Below are positions 1 through 6,585 of a stretch of DNA of 26,954 nucleotides, piece by piece. This stretch comes from a virus, in the IMG/VR virus record IMGVR_UViG_3300025598_000148, positions 1 to 26,954 of that record. One strand, written 5' to 3'. Numbering within the stretch: position 1 is the stretch's first letter; every line of letters starts with the position of its first letter. Position numbers and translations under genes: made by a program. The notes beneath the pieces are model-generated. The model was given only the letters and a program-made list of their open reading frames with translations, was not told where the DNA came from and did not search any database.

Positions 1-105
1 GGCAACCACGACAACAGCGACAGCCAATCTGATTACTTTGATGTTGGTTGGTATTCCCGTATTCATGTAGGCCATTGGCACAAACCATACCAATTAGCAG
101 CATAA
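1..105 (+). CDS. C-terminal end of an unrecognised protein (cut by window start)
   Basis: Frame 1 is open from the first base to a TAA at 103-105, giving 34 residues that end in YSRIHVGHWHKPYQLAA. The start lies outside the window. The visible part begins GNHDN and later has GHWH. Both resemble metallophosphoesterase metal-binding motifs, but they are only about 20 residues apart, too close for that fold, so I do not assign a function. A G+C-rich hairpin follows the stop at once, and the next gene starts 44 bases downstream. That this is a real gene end is an inference from the open frame and the hairpin after it. Confidence 0.55.
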   Translation, partial: GNHDNSDSQSDYFDVGWYSRIHVGHWHKPYQLAA

Positions 106-107
106 CA

Positions 108-125
108 GAGGGGCTTTGGCCCCTC
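108..125 (+). terminator. G+C-rich hairpin after the first stop codon
   Basis: Perfect 7-bp stem, GAGGGGC pairing with GCCCCTC around a TTTG loop, starting 3 bases after the stop codon. No T-run follows on the + strand, so it is not a classic intrinsic terminator. It could be a partial terminator, a 3'-end stabiliser or a processing site between the cut-off gene and the small gene at 150. Confidence 0.5.
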
Positions 126-135
126 ACTTACCAAC

Positions 136-152
136 AACGGAGAAAACACATG
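136..152 (+). repeat. Shared translation-start cassette, copy 1
   Basis: AACGGAGAAAACACATG, with a Shine-Dalgarno-like GGAG 7-8 bases before the ATG of the gene at 150. It is identical over 17 bases to the copy at 346-362 and differs by one base from the copy at 856-872. Confidence 0.8.
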
Positions 153-347
153 GACGCATACTTTCCCAATTCAGCAGAACGCGCAGACTTCCACGCTTGG
201 CTTCGCGCCATCTTGCGTAACCCAGACGGTTACGTTGTGCGGTGGGCAAACTTCTTAATCAGTCAGCATGACTGGTCGTCAAGCAAGCGCATTGAGATCA
301 GCCGCCATCAAACCAAAAGCGGCAACCCAGAATTTTACACTTTCTAA
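150..347 (+). CDS. Small unknown early phage protein (65 aa)
   Basis: ATG at 150 chosen because it sits behind the shared AACGGAGAAAACAC leader. The frame is open further upstream (a TTG at 48), but that would overlap the previous gene and the hairpin. The 65-residue product (MDAYFPNSAERADFH...) is hydrophilic, rich in aromatic residues and Arg/His, with no signal peptide or membrane segment. I do not recognise it. Its TAA stop is embedded in copy 2 of the leader, so the next gene at 360 is read from the same transcript. Small proteins at this place in phage genomes are often host-takeover or accessory proteins, but nothing here shows that directly. Confidence 0.7.
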   Translation: MDAYFPNSAERADFHAWLRAILRNPDGYVVRWANFLISQHDWSSSKRIEISRHQTKSGNPEFYTF

Positions 348-362
348 CGGAGAAAACACATG
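346..362 (+). repeat. Shared translation-start cassette, copy 2
   Basis: AACGGAGAAAACACATG again, identical to copy 1. Its first two bases belong to the TAA of the preceding gene (345-347) and its last three are the start codon of the gene at 360. Confidence 0.8.
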
Positions 363-560
363 TACATCCTTACTGACGTTTCATTACCACAAGCCAACGT
401 AGTCCTTGCAGAGACCTCATCTGTGGCGGATGCCATCGCTGCGGCCTCAGAGTTTGGCAAGATTTATCTTGTGGAGGAAGATGAAGCCTACCCTGACCAC
501 TACGACCTGATCTCATGGAAGGGTAGCCTGTTCACCATTCAACCAAAGAAAGCGCGCTAA
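360..560 (+). CDS. Small unknown early phage protein (66 aa)
   Basis: ATG start behind leader copy 2. The 66-residue product begins MYILTDVSLPQANVV and has an Ala-rich stretch near residues 24-31 followed by an acidic segment (VEEDEAYPDHYD) and a basic C-terminus (QPKKAR). The alternation of hydrophobic strands and an Ala-rich helix suggests a small alpha/beta fold. I do not recognise a family. The stop is one base before the ATG of the next gene (TAACATG), so the pair is very likely co-translated. Confidence 0.7.
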   Translation: MYILTDVSLPQANVVLAETSSVADAIAAASEFGKIYLVEEDEAYPDHYDLISWKGSLFTIQPKKAR

Positions 561-561
561 C

Positions 562-798
562 ATGAACCAAGAACTTGATCCCCTTGATCCTACTGGCCTT
601 ACCTTTGATGGACACGGATCACGATACGGCCACCGGACCCGTCAATTCACCGTTACAGGGTTTCGCGACCGTGACCACGCAGTTGCATGGTCAGAGGCTT
701 ATTACAAGCGCGCAATGGGCTATGGTCCTTCCATGCGCATCCAAGACACGGAAGACGGTTACATAATTGATGTTAATGAAATGACATCCTGCGACTAA
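562..798 (+). CDS. Small unknown early phage protein (78 aa)
   Basis: Starts at ATG 562, one base after the previous stop. The 78-residue product (MNQELDPLDPTGLTF...) is polar, with a middle segment FTVTGFRDRDHAVAWSEAYY that reads like a strand plus helix, and an acidic end. No cysteine clusters, membrane segments or known motifs are visible. The gene ends 71 bases before the next start, and that gap holds a sigma70-like promoter, so this gene probably closes the first small transcription unit. Confidence 0.65.
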   Translation: MNQELDPLDPTGLTFDGHGSRYGHRTRQFTVTGFRDRDHAVAWSEAYYKRAMGYGPSMRIQDTEDGYIIDVNEMTSCD

Positions 799-805
799 AT
801 GACGC

Positions 806-834
806 TTGACACAAGCTTCAGCATCTGAAATAAC
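806..834 (+). promoter_or_regulatory. Sigma70-like promoter
   Basis: TTGACA at 806-811 is a perfect -35 hexamer. It is followed by a 17-base spacer and AATAAC at 829-834 (4 of 6 matches to TATAAT). It lies in the intergenic gap just upstream of the gene at 870 and points into the unit 870-2929. The call rests on consensus matching only. Confidence 0.6.
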
Positions 835-855
835 ACTCACACCAACAACGCAAAC

Positions 856-872
856 AACGGAGATAACACATG
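856..872 (+). repeat. Shared translation-start cassette, copy 3
   Basis: AACGGAGATAACACATG, one mismatch (A to T) from copies 1 and 2. It carries the ribosome-binding site and ATG of the gene at 870. Confidence 0.75.
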
Positions 873-1193
873 ATCCCTTCAGTAGACTTCATTGGCATGT
901 CAGATGCCGCACTTGTTGACGAAGCAGCCAAGCTTAATGCCCTTGCTGATGCCATCAAGGTCAAGCTTGACGAGGCCAAGGCCATCCTGCGCTCGCGTGG
1001 TGCAGGTGACATTTTTGGTGACGCATACAAAGCCACCATTGGCAAGGAAAGCGTTTCGTGGTTGCTTAACAAAGACCTGATCACAAAAGACATGGGCGAG
1101 GCTTGGGTAATCAAGCATTCCAAGCAGGTGGTCAGCGCAGGCCGCGTGACCTTCAAGCCTCACGTTACATTGGGCGACATCAAGGTAGCATGA
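870..1193 (+). CDS. Small phage protein, Ala/Lys-rich helical N-terminus (107 aa)
   Basis: ATG start behind leader copy 3 and the promoter at 806-834. Residues about 10-45 form a strongly helical, Ala/Lys/Asp-rich stretch (DEAAKLNALADAIKVKLDEA). A short strand-rich part follows (GDAYKATIGKESVSWLLN). The pattern of a charged helix, then a small domain containing a Trp and 'KDLITKDMGEAW', is like small proteins I have seen in phage early regions that sit next to Gp157 or nuclease-inhibitor genes. I cannot name a family with confidence. The stop overlaps a possible ATG at 1190 (ATGA). Confidence 0.7.
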   Translation: MIPSVDFIGMSDAALVDEAAKLNALADAIKVKLDEAKAILRSRGAGDIFGDAYKATIGKESVSWLLNKDLITKDMGEAWVIKHSKQVVSAGRVTFKPHVTLGDIKVA

Positions 1194-1360
1194 TCCTACC
1201 TTGGCCCACCAAAAAGAAGAAAGCGCGAGACCTTAGCGGGCCTCGCGTTCGCATGTGGCTTATGATGCGTGACCCACCTGTTGCGTGTAACCCCGCCACT
1301 TTAGTAGTAATCAACATCACAAAGGATAAATCACATGGCTATCAAAACAGCACCAATTGA
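1190..1360 (+). CDS. Doubtful small reading frame (56 aa)
   Basis: An ATG at 1190 overlaps the TGA of the preceding gene (ATGA), the usual coupling signal in this window. The 56 residues (MILPWPTKKKKARDLSG...) start with a basic Lys/Arg-rich run. The frame then runs through the ribosome-binding site and first codons of the gene at 1335, which makes its C-terminal third look accidental. If it is not a gene, 1194-1334 is a non-coding gap with no other clear signal. Confidence 0.3.
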   Translation: MILPWPTKKKKARDLSGPRVRMWLMMRDPPVACNPATLVVINITKDKSHGYQNSTN

Positions 1361-1661
1361 ACCAATCGCACCCATAACTAAGCAACCCCGTAAAGCCACA
1401 AAGAAGCCCGCTAAGGCCGTGCCTGCAAGCATCAGCATGCCAAGTAGCCCAGAGCCTGTTGTGGAGGCTGTGGAGGCTCCCAGTGGACGCAAGCGTTCTG
1501 GCTTCGCTTCCATGTCTAAGGATGTTCACCGTCAGGCCTCCGCAAGGGGTGGCGCAGCGCAGCCCGCAGACAAGCGTTACTTCGCACTGAATAAGGACGC
1601 AGCCCGCCTTGCCGGATCAAAGGGTGGAAAACACAGCCCAAAGAAGGATGCCGCACAATGA
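1335..1661 (+). CDS. KGG-motif (stress-protein-like) small protein
   Basis: The 108-residue product has a low-complexity Lys/Pro/Ala-rich N-terminal half. From about residue 54 a domain follows with the pattern GFASMSKDVHRQASARGG, then DKRYFALNKDAARLAGSKGG. This spaced 'FASM...ARGG / F...DAARLAGSKGG' layout is that of the KGG repeat proteins (stress-induced acidophilic repeat motif family) found in bacteria and some phages. Their biochemical role is poorly defined. The basic charge suggests nucleic-acid contact, which is inference. The ATG at 1335 follows AAAGGATAAATCAC. The stop overlaps the next start (ATGA at 1658). Confidence 0.65.
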   Translation: MAIKTAPIEPIAPITKQPRKATKKPAKAVPASISMPSSPEPVVEAVEAPSGRKRSGFASMSKDVHRQASARGGAAQPADKRYFALNKDAARLAGSKGGKHSPKKDAAQ

Positions 1662-1972
1662 CTGGCTATCAAAGCAAAAAGAAAAGCGCGCAGATCCGGT
1701 GGCTTGGCCCATATGCACCTGATGACCGACACGCTGATGACGTGACACTTGAATACATCATTGCCCTCCGCAATAAGGTTGCCATGCTAGAGGATGCCTT
1801 GCGTCAGGCTACTGTCCAGTTAAGTGAAGCCACGATGAAGGGTATTGTCCTTAAAAAGGGCATTCAGGATATTATGGACTTTTATTACACTCAAGACCCC
1901 AGTAGCCTGAACAACATAGAAACCATCCTGCGCTTGCGTGGTGCGATAGATGCAATGAGGCAAACCCCATGA
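1658..1972 (+). CDS. Unknown small protein with central coiled coil (104 aa)
   Basis: The start overlaps the stop of the KGG gene by 4 nt (ATGA). After a basic, polar N-terminus the product has a long helix-forming stretch around residues 28-75 (EYIIALRNKVAMLEDALRQA and onward) with hydrophobic residues at heptad-like spacing, suggesting a dimeric coiled coil. No catalytic motif or membrane segment is seen. It is coupled to the following gene by another ATGA overlap at 1969, so genes 1335, 1658, 1969, 2199 and 2393 form one translationally linked string. Confidence 0.7.
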   Translation: MTGYQSKKKSAQIRWLGPYAPDDRHADDVTLEYIIALRNKVAMLEDALRQATVQLSEATMKGIVLKKGIQDIMDFYYTQDPSSLNNIETILRLRGAIDAMRQTP

Positions 1973-2199
1973 CGGAAATAAGGAAACCAATAAAAGCAGG
2001 TCCGTATATGGCACGTTCTGCATCAGATAAGACAGAGGATTATCCCCTTTGGTATGTTGCCGGACCAGACGGAATACAAAACTATTTAACTGATCTTGGT
2101 GGCTGGAGAGAGGATAGGTCATCGCCCATGTTTGTCTCAAAAGAATTTGCTATTGCGCTTGCGGATAAATGGAATACCACATTAAAGGAGGGTGAGTGA
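1969..2199 (+). CDS. Unknown small protein (76 aa)
   Basis: Starts in a 4-nt ATGA overlap. The product (MTEIRKPIKAGPYMARSASD...) has several Trp/Tyr/Gly-rich short strands (DYPLWYVAGPDG, DLGGWRED) followed by a helix (EFAIALADKWN). This resembles small phage proteins that present 'displayed value plus index' folds with no known role. An AGGAGG at 2186-2191, inside its last codons, is the ribosome-binding site of the next gene. Confidence 0.65.
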   Translation: MTEIRKPIKAGPYMARSASDKTEDYPLWYVAGPDGIQNYLTDLGGWREDRSSPMFVSKEFAIALADKWNTTLKEGE

Positions 2200-2399
2200 T
2201 GGGAAACGAAGATTTAATTAAACGCGTGACCGGTTTATCTCACGATTTAGAGAACCCGCAACAGGTCATCACCCTCATGATGGTGCTTGATGAACTGGAC
2301 CGCCTTTACAAAGTTGAACGAGGCGTTTGCCCCTGCAAAAAGCGCGATGCTGAATTGGAGCAAATGTTCGCCTACTTTGAGGAGGAACGCTCATGCTAA
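2199..2399 (+). CDS. Unknown small protein with CxC motif (66 aa)
   Basis: I chose ATG 2199, overlapping the previous stop as TGATG and 7 bases after AGGAGG. A GTG at 2196 is possible but sits only 4 bases from the ribosome-binding site. The product is mostly helical and acidic, with a central GVCPCKKRD segment and a last-residue Cys. The CPC motif could bind a metal or be redox-active, but only three cysteines are present. No family recognised. It overlaps the GcrA-like gene by 7 nt. Confidence 0.65.
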   Translation: MGNEDLIKRVTGLSHDLENPQQVITLMMVLDELDRLYKVERGVCPCKKRDAELEQMFAYFEEERSC

Positions 2400-2929
2400 T
2401 GCCGCGAGCCTTTAGTAAACGTGAGCATGAGGAATTGCTGCGCATGTGGCAAGAGGGTGTCCCTGCATCCACTATTGCGGCGACACTGGGCGAGGGTAGG
2501 ACACGCAACAGCATCTTGGGCTATGTTTACCGTCTCAGGCGAACTATGCCGGAATTGCAACGCATGCCCACCCCAAAGCGCACACGGTCTGGCAATCCTG
2601 CATCGCCTCGCGTACCAAAGCCACAAAGGCCTAAACCCATCCCTGTGGTGCAGGTTAATATCTTCACGCCCATCATTGAGGAGCCACCGCCAGAGGGTGG
2701 AGTGCCTTATTTTGAGACCCGCCTATTCCAATGTAAATACATCCTCAACACGTCTAAGGATGCCCACAATATTAAGTGCTGCGGTGGCACCGTCCACAGG
2801 GGAAGTTCGTGGTGCCGCAAGCATTACGAGGAAGTTTTCACAGGACGTACTGACCACGAAACACAGGCCGTCCGTTTATTGTCTGGCAAAATTCCGGTGG
2901 CATCAAAGTTCCAGTTTCGTCGAATGTAA
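2393..2929 (+). CDS. GcrA-like cell-cycle transcription regulator
   Basis: The 178-residue product has the two-part layout of GcrA. An N-terminal helix-turn-helix at about residues 8-50 contains EELLRMWQEGVPASTIAATL and then RTRNSILGYVYRLRR. A Pro-rich linker covers about 53-90. The C-terminal part is Cys/His-rich (FQCKYIL...KCCGGT...SSWCRKHYEEVF), matching the family's 'C...FCG...YC..H' zone that contacts sigma70. In Caulobacter GcrA works with sigma70 at promoters carrying CcrM-methylated GANTC sites. Phage copies are known in alphaproteobacterial phages. ATG 2393 lies 7 bases after AGGAGG at 2380-2385. The last 92 bases overlap the convergent phosphoesterase gene. A role in redirecting host transcription is inferred. 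Confidence 0.8.
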   Translation: MLMPRAFSKREHEELLRMWQEGVPASTIAATLGEGRTRNSILGYVYRLRRTMPELQRMPTPKRTRSGNPASPRVPKPQRPKPIPVVQVNIFTPIIEEPPPEGGVPYFETRLFQCKYILNTSKDAHNIKCCGGTVHRGSSWCRKHYEEVFTGRTDHETQAVRLLSGKIPVASKFQFRRM

Positions 2930-3785
2930 GGACAACGAAACCCTGATGCGCACGATTTGGCGCACCCTCACCATATTGGAAAGCTTTGTGGTTAGGGTCG
3001 CCCAACATGCCAGTTTCAACACCCCAATGCGAGCCACGACGATTGCGCACTGCCGTTAGCTGTTGGGCGTGTGTGTGGTTGGTTACCGTAGTCCAACCCG
3101 ATACCTGCGCATTGTTGTAAGCTGCGTGAATACCCGCGCGAAACCTGTGCCGGATTTCCACATCGTCATTCAAATGAAGCGAATAAGAAAATTCCCACAT
3201 TGGGAAACGGTCAGCCAATCGCCCCGCATACTCTTCCAATTCAGCCGCCTGATTTGCGAGATAGTTATCGACCCGCATGTCATGATTACCTATGGTAAAG
3301 ATGCGGCGCCTGCATTTAGGGAATTGATCCATCCACTTTTTGGCGGCGTCAATCTCAGCAGAGACTTTAGGAGCGGCTGACCCTAGCGTAGCCCCGTGAC
3401 GACTTACTCTGGCCCCGTCAATGATATCACCATTAAGACATATAATTTGCGGCTTCAATTGCTTTGCAAGCTTAATGAAAGCTTTCATCATAACAGTTTC
3501 AACACCCGGCCAAATATGGGCATCTCCGCCAATAATGATACATCCGTCAATAATTTCATCCGTCAAAACTTGCGCATACAACCATTGAGAACCTACACCG
3601 TCATTTTCTTTTTCATATCTTTCCCATAATTCTGGGAAACGTCTTTGGATCATGTCCAGTCTGGCTTGAACTGTTGAGGCGGGCATAGTCAGCACTCGCC
3701 CCGTAGCCCTTACAATTTTATTTTGGCGGTAATATTCTTTTAGTGTCTCTTCTAACACTTCTTTGGATAATGCGGGCATTGCCAT
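2838..3785 (-). CDS. Calcineurin-like metallophosphoesterase with HTH-like N-terminus
   Basis: The 315-residue product shows the metal-ligand motifs in order: GGDAH (D88, H90), LNGDIIDG (D120), GNHD (166-169), a histidine near 220 (GIHAAY) and NHTH (236-239), a variant of the usual GHTH. Residues about 8-50 read like a helix-turn-helix (YYRQNKIVRATGRVL, STVQARLDMIQ), as in some phage phosphoesterases. The fold hydrolyses phosphomono- or diesters with two metals, but the substrate is unknown. The start ATG 3785 follows GAGGA at good spacing. The gene stands alone on this strand between rightward units, and its 3' end overlaps the GcrA-like gene. DNA processing is a guess from the HTH. Confidence 0.85.
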   Translation of the reverse strand: MAMPALSKEVLEETLKEYYRQNKIVRATGRVLTMPASTVQARLDMIQRRFPELWERYEKENDGVGSQWLYAQVLTDEIIDGCIIIGGDAHIWPGVETVMMKAFIKLAKQLKPQIICLNGDIIDGARVSRHGATLGSAAPKVSAEIDAAKKWMDQFPKCRRRIFTIGNHDMRVDNYLANQAAELEEYAGRLADRFPMWEFSYSLHLNDDVEIRHRFRAGIHAAYNNAQVSGWTTVTNHTHAQQLTAVRNRRGSHWGVETGMLGDPNHKAFQYGEGAPNRAHQGFVVLTFDETGTLMPPEFCQTINGRPVFRGQYVL

Positions 3786-3801
3786 TTTTAAACATCCTCA
3801 T

Positions 3802-3830
3802 TTGACGTTGGACGCAAAATACACAATATC
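3802..3830 (+). promoter_or_regulatory. Possible promoter for the Cro-like gene
   Basis: TTGACG at 3802-3807, a 17-base spacer, then AATATC at 3825-3830 (about half-matching TATAAT). It lies in the 84-base gap between the divergent phosphoesterase and HTH genes. The -10 is weak, and a second TTTGACG occurs at 3847-3853, so the exact promoter is uncertain. Confidence 0.35.
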
Positions 3831-3869
3831 AGCGTTATGACAAGGGTTTGACGAAACAGGGTTAATGAC

Positions 3870-4106
3870 ATGACTGCTGATGAATTTACTGCGTTTGTGA
3901 ATTACGTGAAGGAAGAGTTTGGCGCTTGGGAATACCAACTCGCCAAATCAATGGGCGTGACACGCCAGACAGTTGCGCAATGGAAGCTTAAGGGGTCACC
4001 CGCTTGGGCTGACCTTGTGGCGGCTGCCGTGGTCAACGGGCTTGATCCTTGGAAACCTGAGCCAGAACATCTGCCCAATCCTGCCCTACGGTCTCAGGGA
4101 ACATAA
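3870..4106 (+). CDS. Cro/C1-type helix-turn-helix protein
   Basis: The 78-residue product has a short HTH around residues 18-45: AWEYQLAKSMGVTRQTVAQW, where Q-LA-MGV is the first helix and turn and RQTVAQWK the recognition helix. This is the form seen in Cro-like phage regulators. The start ATG 3870 follows AGGG at about 7 bases. It is the only rightward gene between 2929 and 7924, and its final 74 bases overlap the 3' end of the primase gene on the other strand. Binding sites are probably in its own upstream gap, but I see no clear dyad there. Confidence 0.7.
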   Translation: MTADEFTAFVNYVKEEFGAWEYQLAKSMGVTRQTVAQWKLKGSPAWADLVAAAVVNGLDPWKPEPEHLPNPALRSQGT

Positions 4107-4956
4107 CCGTCACATCAAGCTTGCGCTGAAGCTTCAAGCGTCTGGCCAATGAATATGATGCGGCATGGCCAGTGAAGCTTTCGTCGTTATCACCAAAAAC
4201 TATAACACTCCGTGCTACAGGTGGCGGCTCCCACTTGGCTAGGTTGTGGGCATTGATGGCTGACCACACGGGTATGCCATGCATCACGGAGGCTGCTATA
4301 GCTGTCTCAATGCCTTCAGCAATGCCCATGATATCATCTGCCGGAGCAAGCCTGATGGCAGACCCCGCAGGCACCTTGCCGGACATGATCCGTTTGGGCG
4401 TGTCAATTTTGGCACGGAATCCATTGTGGTCCAAATAGGTCAAGTGGACATTGTGAGCCTTGTTGTCTGGCCCCACAATCTGGCTGACCATCAGGCAGTG
4501 GTTCCGGCCAATAAACTCCCTGACCGATTTAGAAGCCCACACAAGGCCAAGGCGCCTCTGTAGGTACTTCGCCACTGGCCCATCCTTGGAAGGCCTTCCA
4601 GAGGTCTCCCAAATGCGTTTAATGGCCTGACGGTGGACTTCCTCCTGCTCCCTGTCTTTGGGGGATAGGACAGGCCTTTCGCCCATGATGGATGCCACCT
4701 GCTTTGCAACCTGAGCAAAAGTCTGCCCAGTCACCATTTGCGCAAGCTTGAAACCATCATTAGAGCCACACACGGAACAGATGTAAACCCCATCTCCGTT
4801 GCGGTCTGTAAACCGGAAACGATCCTTGCCTCCACACATTGGGCAAGGGGTATGCTTACCCGTCAGATACTTTGCATCAACGCCAAACTGCGGAAGAAGT
4901 TCCCGCCAGTGGCCCCGCGCTATATCCGCTGTTTGTCGTTCTTGATTGTTTTTCAC
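4033..4956 (-). CDS. DNA primase (zinc ribbon plus Toprim)
   Basis: The 307-residue product has an N-terminal zinc ribbon with CPMCGGKDRFRF (C38, C41) and YICSVCG (C60, C63), the primase zinc-binding signature. A middle region covers about 100-200. A Toprim domain has the acidic motif AEGIETAIAA (E214) and GDND (256-258), which bind catalytic metal. It makes RNA primers for phage DNA synthesis. There is no helicase domain in this protein; the DEAD/DEAH helicase is the separate gene directly upstream in the same transcript, overlapping by 80 nt. That overlap suggests coupled translation. This two-gene arrangement and the zinc ribbon/Toprim layout resemble P4/T7-type primases of alphaproteobacterial phages. 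Confidence 0.88.
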   Translation of the reverse strand: MKNNQERQTADIARGHWRELLPQFGVDAKYLTGKHTPCPMCGGKDRFRFTDRNGDGVYICSVCGSNDGFKLAQMVTGQTFAQVAKQVASIMGERPVLSPKDREQEEVHRQAIKRIWETSGRPSKDGPVAKYLQRRLGLVWASKSVREFIGRNHCLMVSQIVGPDNKAHNVHLTYLDHNGFRAKIDTPKRIMSGKVPAGSAIRLAPADDIMGIAEGIETAIAASVMHGIPVWSAINAHNLAKWEPPPVARSVIVFGDNDESFTGHAASYSLARRLKLQRKLDVTVMFPETVGQDWADVLAQVSKDQAR

Positions 4957-6415
4957 GTTGCTTTGCCTTCACAATGTTGCGGTGCCTAATCCAACTCAAC
5001 GTAGCCGCAGACGGCGAGAGGGCGATGCCCTTAAACGAGTTGGCGGGTCCAACGCCAAATTTATCCTTGTAGGCCCAATAAGCCCACCCGTCTTTAAATC
5101 CTTTTGTAACCGCGTAGCCACGCAGTTCTCCGTAGAATGTTTCCTTTTCCTTCGTGGTATAAGCTGAGACTTGCTTTTTTCCGTCTCTACTAAGTTCAGC
5201 GAGTGTACCTGTAACACTTGCAACCTTATCAACAGCCTCAGCCTTGAAACCACATGATGGGCATGTCTGCGTACGCGGGGGCTTGAGAAATGTGCATTTT
5301 GGGCAAGCCTTGGGAAGGGGGATGGCTTTTTCACGTTGCGCTGTACCACGTCCGGCTCCGTCATCAAGTTTGTCGTAAATGATATCCGTAACAAAGCCCA
5401 ACCTAAGCGTAGTATCGCTGTGGTCAAGCACAAGGCAGTGATCCTTGCCCTCAGCCGTCCGCAAGCCACGGCCAATCATTTGCGTGTACAAAATTTCAGA
5501 CTTGGTTGGGCGGGCCAAAATAATGCAACGCACATCCCAATCTACACCCGTGGTTAACACGCCCACGTTGCAGACCACCCGTAAATCGCCGTCCGCGAAT
5601 TGTTTGGCGATTATTGCGCGTTCATCCAAATCTGTGTAGGCATCCATATATCCCGTTGGAACGCCCGCCTCCAAAAACAAGTTTTGAATGTGCTTTGCGT
5701 GGGTGCGGTTGACTGCAAAGCAAATCGTTGACCTGTTATCGCCTTTCTCCATCCATGTTGACACGATGTCAGCCACGAGCGGCGCCTTGTCCATTGCCTT
5801 GCCAAGCTGATGCTTGTTGTAGTCACCCGCCACAGTGCCAACACCGGACAGGTCAGGCGATGCCGGAGCAAACACCTTGAAGTCAGACAGGTGCTTCAAA
5901 TCAATCAATTCTTGAGTCGTGGTGCCAATGATCAAATCATCATACAGGCGCCCCATGCCTTTGGCCCACGGTGTGGCCGTCAAACCTACAACTGGAACGT
6001 CTTTCCATTCCTCGCTGTTAAACCACGTTTCGTAAAACTTAAACAGGATGTGGCACTCGTCCACGATAACCAAATCCGCTGCAGGAATTTTCCGGCGGGC
6101 CAAAGTCTGCACAGAACAAACCTGAACAGGCTGACTGGCATCCGTCCGCTCATGCATGGCCTGAATGACGCCAATTTCCCAAATGTCGTGCCGCTCAAAC
6201 TTCTCAACCGTCTGGTCAATCAAGCTGATGCTTGGTACGCAAAACAGGACGCGATTTCCTTTTGCCCTCGCCATACGCACGATTTCAGCCGCCGCAATGG
6301 TCTTGCCCGCGCCTGTGGGCATCTGAACCACGGGACGTTTGTGGCCTGCTGAAAGTGACTTGCGCAACTTAGCTATAGCATCTGTTTGGTAGTCTCTTAG
6401 GACTGCTTTAGTCAT
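4877..6415 (-). CDS. DEAD/DEAH-box (SF2) helicase with C-terminal zinc ribbon
   Basis: The 512-residue product carries the superfamily 2 motifs in order: MPTGAGKT (Walker A, 32-39), DECH (119-122), GLTATP (144-149), FAVNRTHA (motif IV, about 233-240), VLTTGVDW (motif V, 286-293) and QMIGRGLR (motif VI, 312-319). Then comes a four-cysteine zinc ribbon CPKC...CPSC (371-388). It matches the phage helicase family related to UvsW/RecG-like and type I restriction R-subunit helicases, which unwind DNA from ATP hydrolysis. The C-terminal 110 residues, with a WAYWAYKDKFG segment, are a family tail. The ATG at 6415 follows AGG; an AT-rich region with two TATAAT boxes lies just upstream. Confidence 0.9.
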   Translation of the reverse strand: MTKAVLRDYQTDAIAKLRKSLSAGHKRPVVQMPTGAGKTIAAAEIVRMARAKGNRVLFCVPSISLIDQTVEKFERHDIWEIGVIQAMHERTDASQPVQVCSVQTLARRKIPAADLVIVDECHILFKFYETWFNSEEWKDVPVVGLTATPWAKGMGRLYDDLIIGTTTQELIDLKHLSDFKVFAPASPDLSGVGTVAGDYNKHQLGKAMDKAPLVADIVSTWMEKGDNRSTICFAVNRTHAKHIQNLFLEAGVPTGYMDAYTDLDERAIIAKQFADGDLRVVCNVGVLTTGVDWDVRCIILARPTKSEILYTQMIGRGLRTAEGKDHCLVLDHSDTTLRLGFVTDIIYDKLDDGAGRGTAQREKAIPLPKACPKCTFLKPPRTQTCPSCGFKAEAVDKVASVTGTLAELSRDGKKQVSAYTTKEKETFYGELRGYAVTKGFKDGWAYWAYKDKFGVGPANSFKGIALSPSAATLSWIRHRNIVKAKQREKQSRTTNSGYSAGPLAGTSSAVWR

Positions 6416-6416
6416 T

Positions 6417-6464
6417 ATGTTACCTGTAATGTTATATATATTATATTATACTACTAATGTTACC
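6417..6464 (-). promoter_or_regulatory. AT-rich element with ATGTTA repeats and TATAAT boxes upstream of the helicase
   Basis: Three copies of ATGTTA lie at 6417-6422, 6429-6434 and 6457-6462, two of them extended to ATGTTACC. Between the second and third is an almost pure A/T run. Read leftward, that run holds two overlapping perfect TATAAT hexamers (6450-6445 and 6445-6440), but no good -35. It can serve as the helicase promoter, a regulator site, or a DNA-unwinding element. Its place between the DnaA-like gene and the helicase makes an origin role worth testing. Confidence 0.45.
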
Positions 6465-6501
6465 TTCTTGTGTAGGTTTGTTAATCGCGCGCGACTTACT
6501 T

Positions 6502-6541
6502 AGGAAAGAACCCGCCTCCAAGCGGGAGGCCAGAGGCGGGT
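6502..6541 (-). terminator. Probable intrinsic terminator after the DnaA-like gene
   Basis: Read leftward: ACCCGCCTC (6541-6533) pairs perfectly with GAGGCGGGT (6518-6510) across a 14-base loop, followed by TCTTTCCT (6509-6502). The stem is strong and the tail is pyrimidine-rich but not a pure T-run. The same bases can form two shorter alternative hairpins, CCCGC/GCGGG and GCCTC/GAGGC, so a switch between structures is possible. Confidence 0.55.
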
Positions 6542-6557
6542 CAAGTCACCGTTATCA

Positions 6558-6585
6558 GCGGGCCTCAAAGGGAGGAGCAGCCCGC
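6558..6585. other. Second G+C-rich hairpin in the non-coding island
   Basis: GCGGGC at 6558-6563 pairs with GCCCGC at 6580-6585, with a further CCTC/GAGG pairing inside the loop. It sits 14 bases from the stop codon of the DnaA-like gene and next to the probable terminator. It may be part of the terminator region, an RNA processing site or a small structured RNA. Confidence 0.4.

Noticed and set aside
1-105. Metallophosphoesterase fragment suggested by GNHD and GHWH
   Set aside because: The two motifs are only about 20 residues apart, too close for the metal site of that fold, and nothing else supports it.
2421-3059. A 212-codon open frame on the + strand
   Set aside because: It lies inside the GcrA-like gene in another frame and continues antisense to the phosphoesterase; Cys/Arg/Leu-rich composition looks accidental.
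5810-6352. 180-codon frame on the + strand opposite the helicase
   Set aside because: Antisense to conserved helicase motifs; no start signal.
6552-6560. Possible DnaA box (TTATCAGCG)
   Set aside because: Only the TTATC half fits TTATNCACA; too weak to call.
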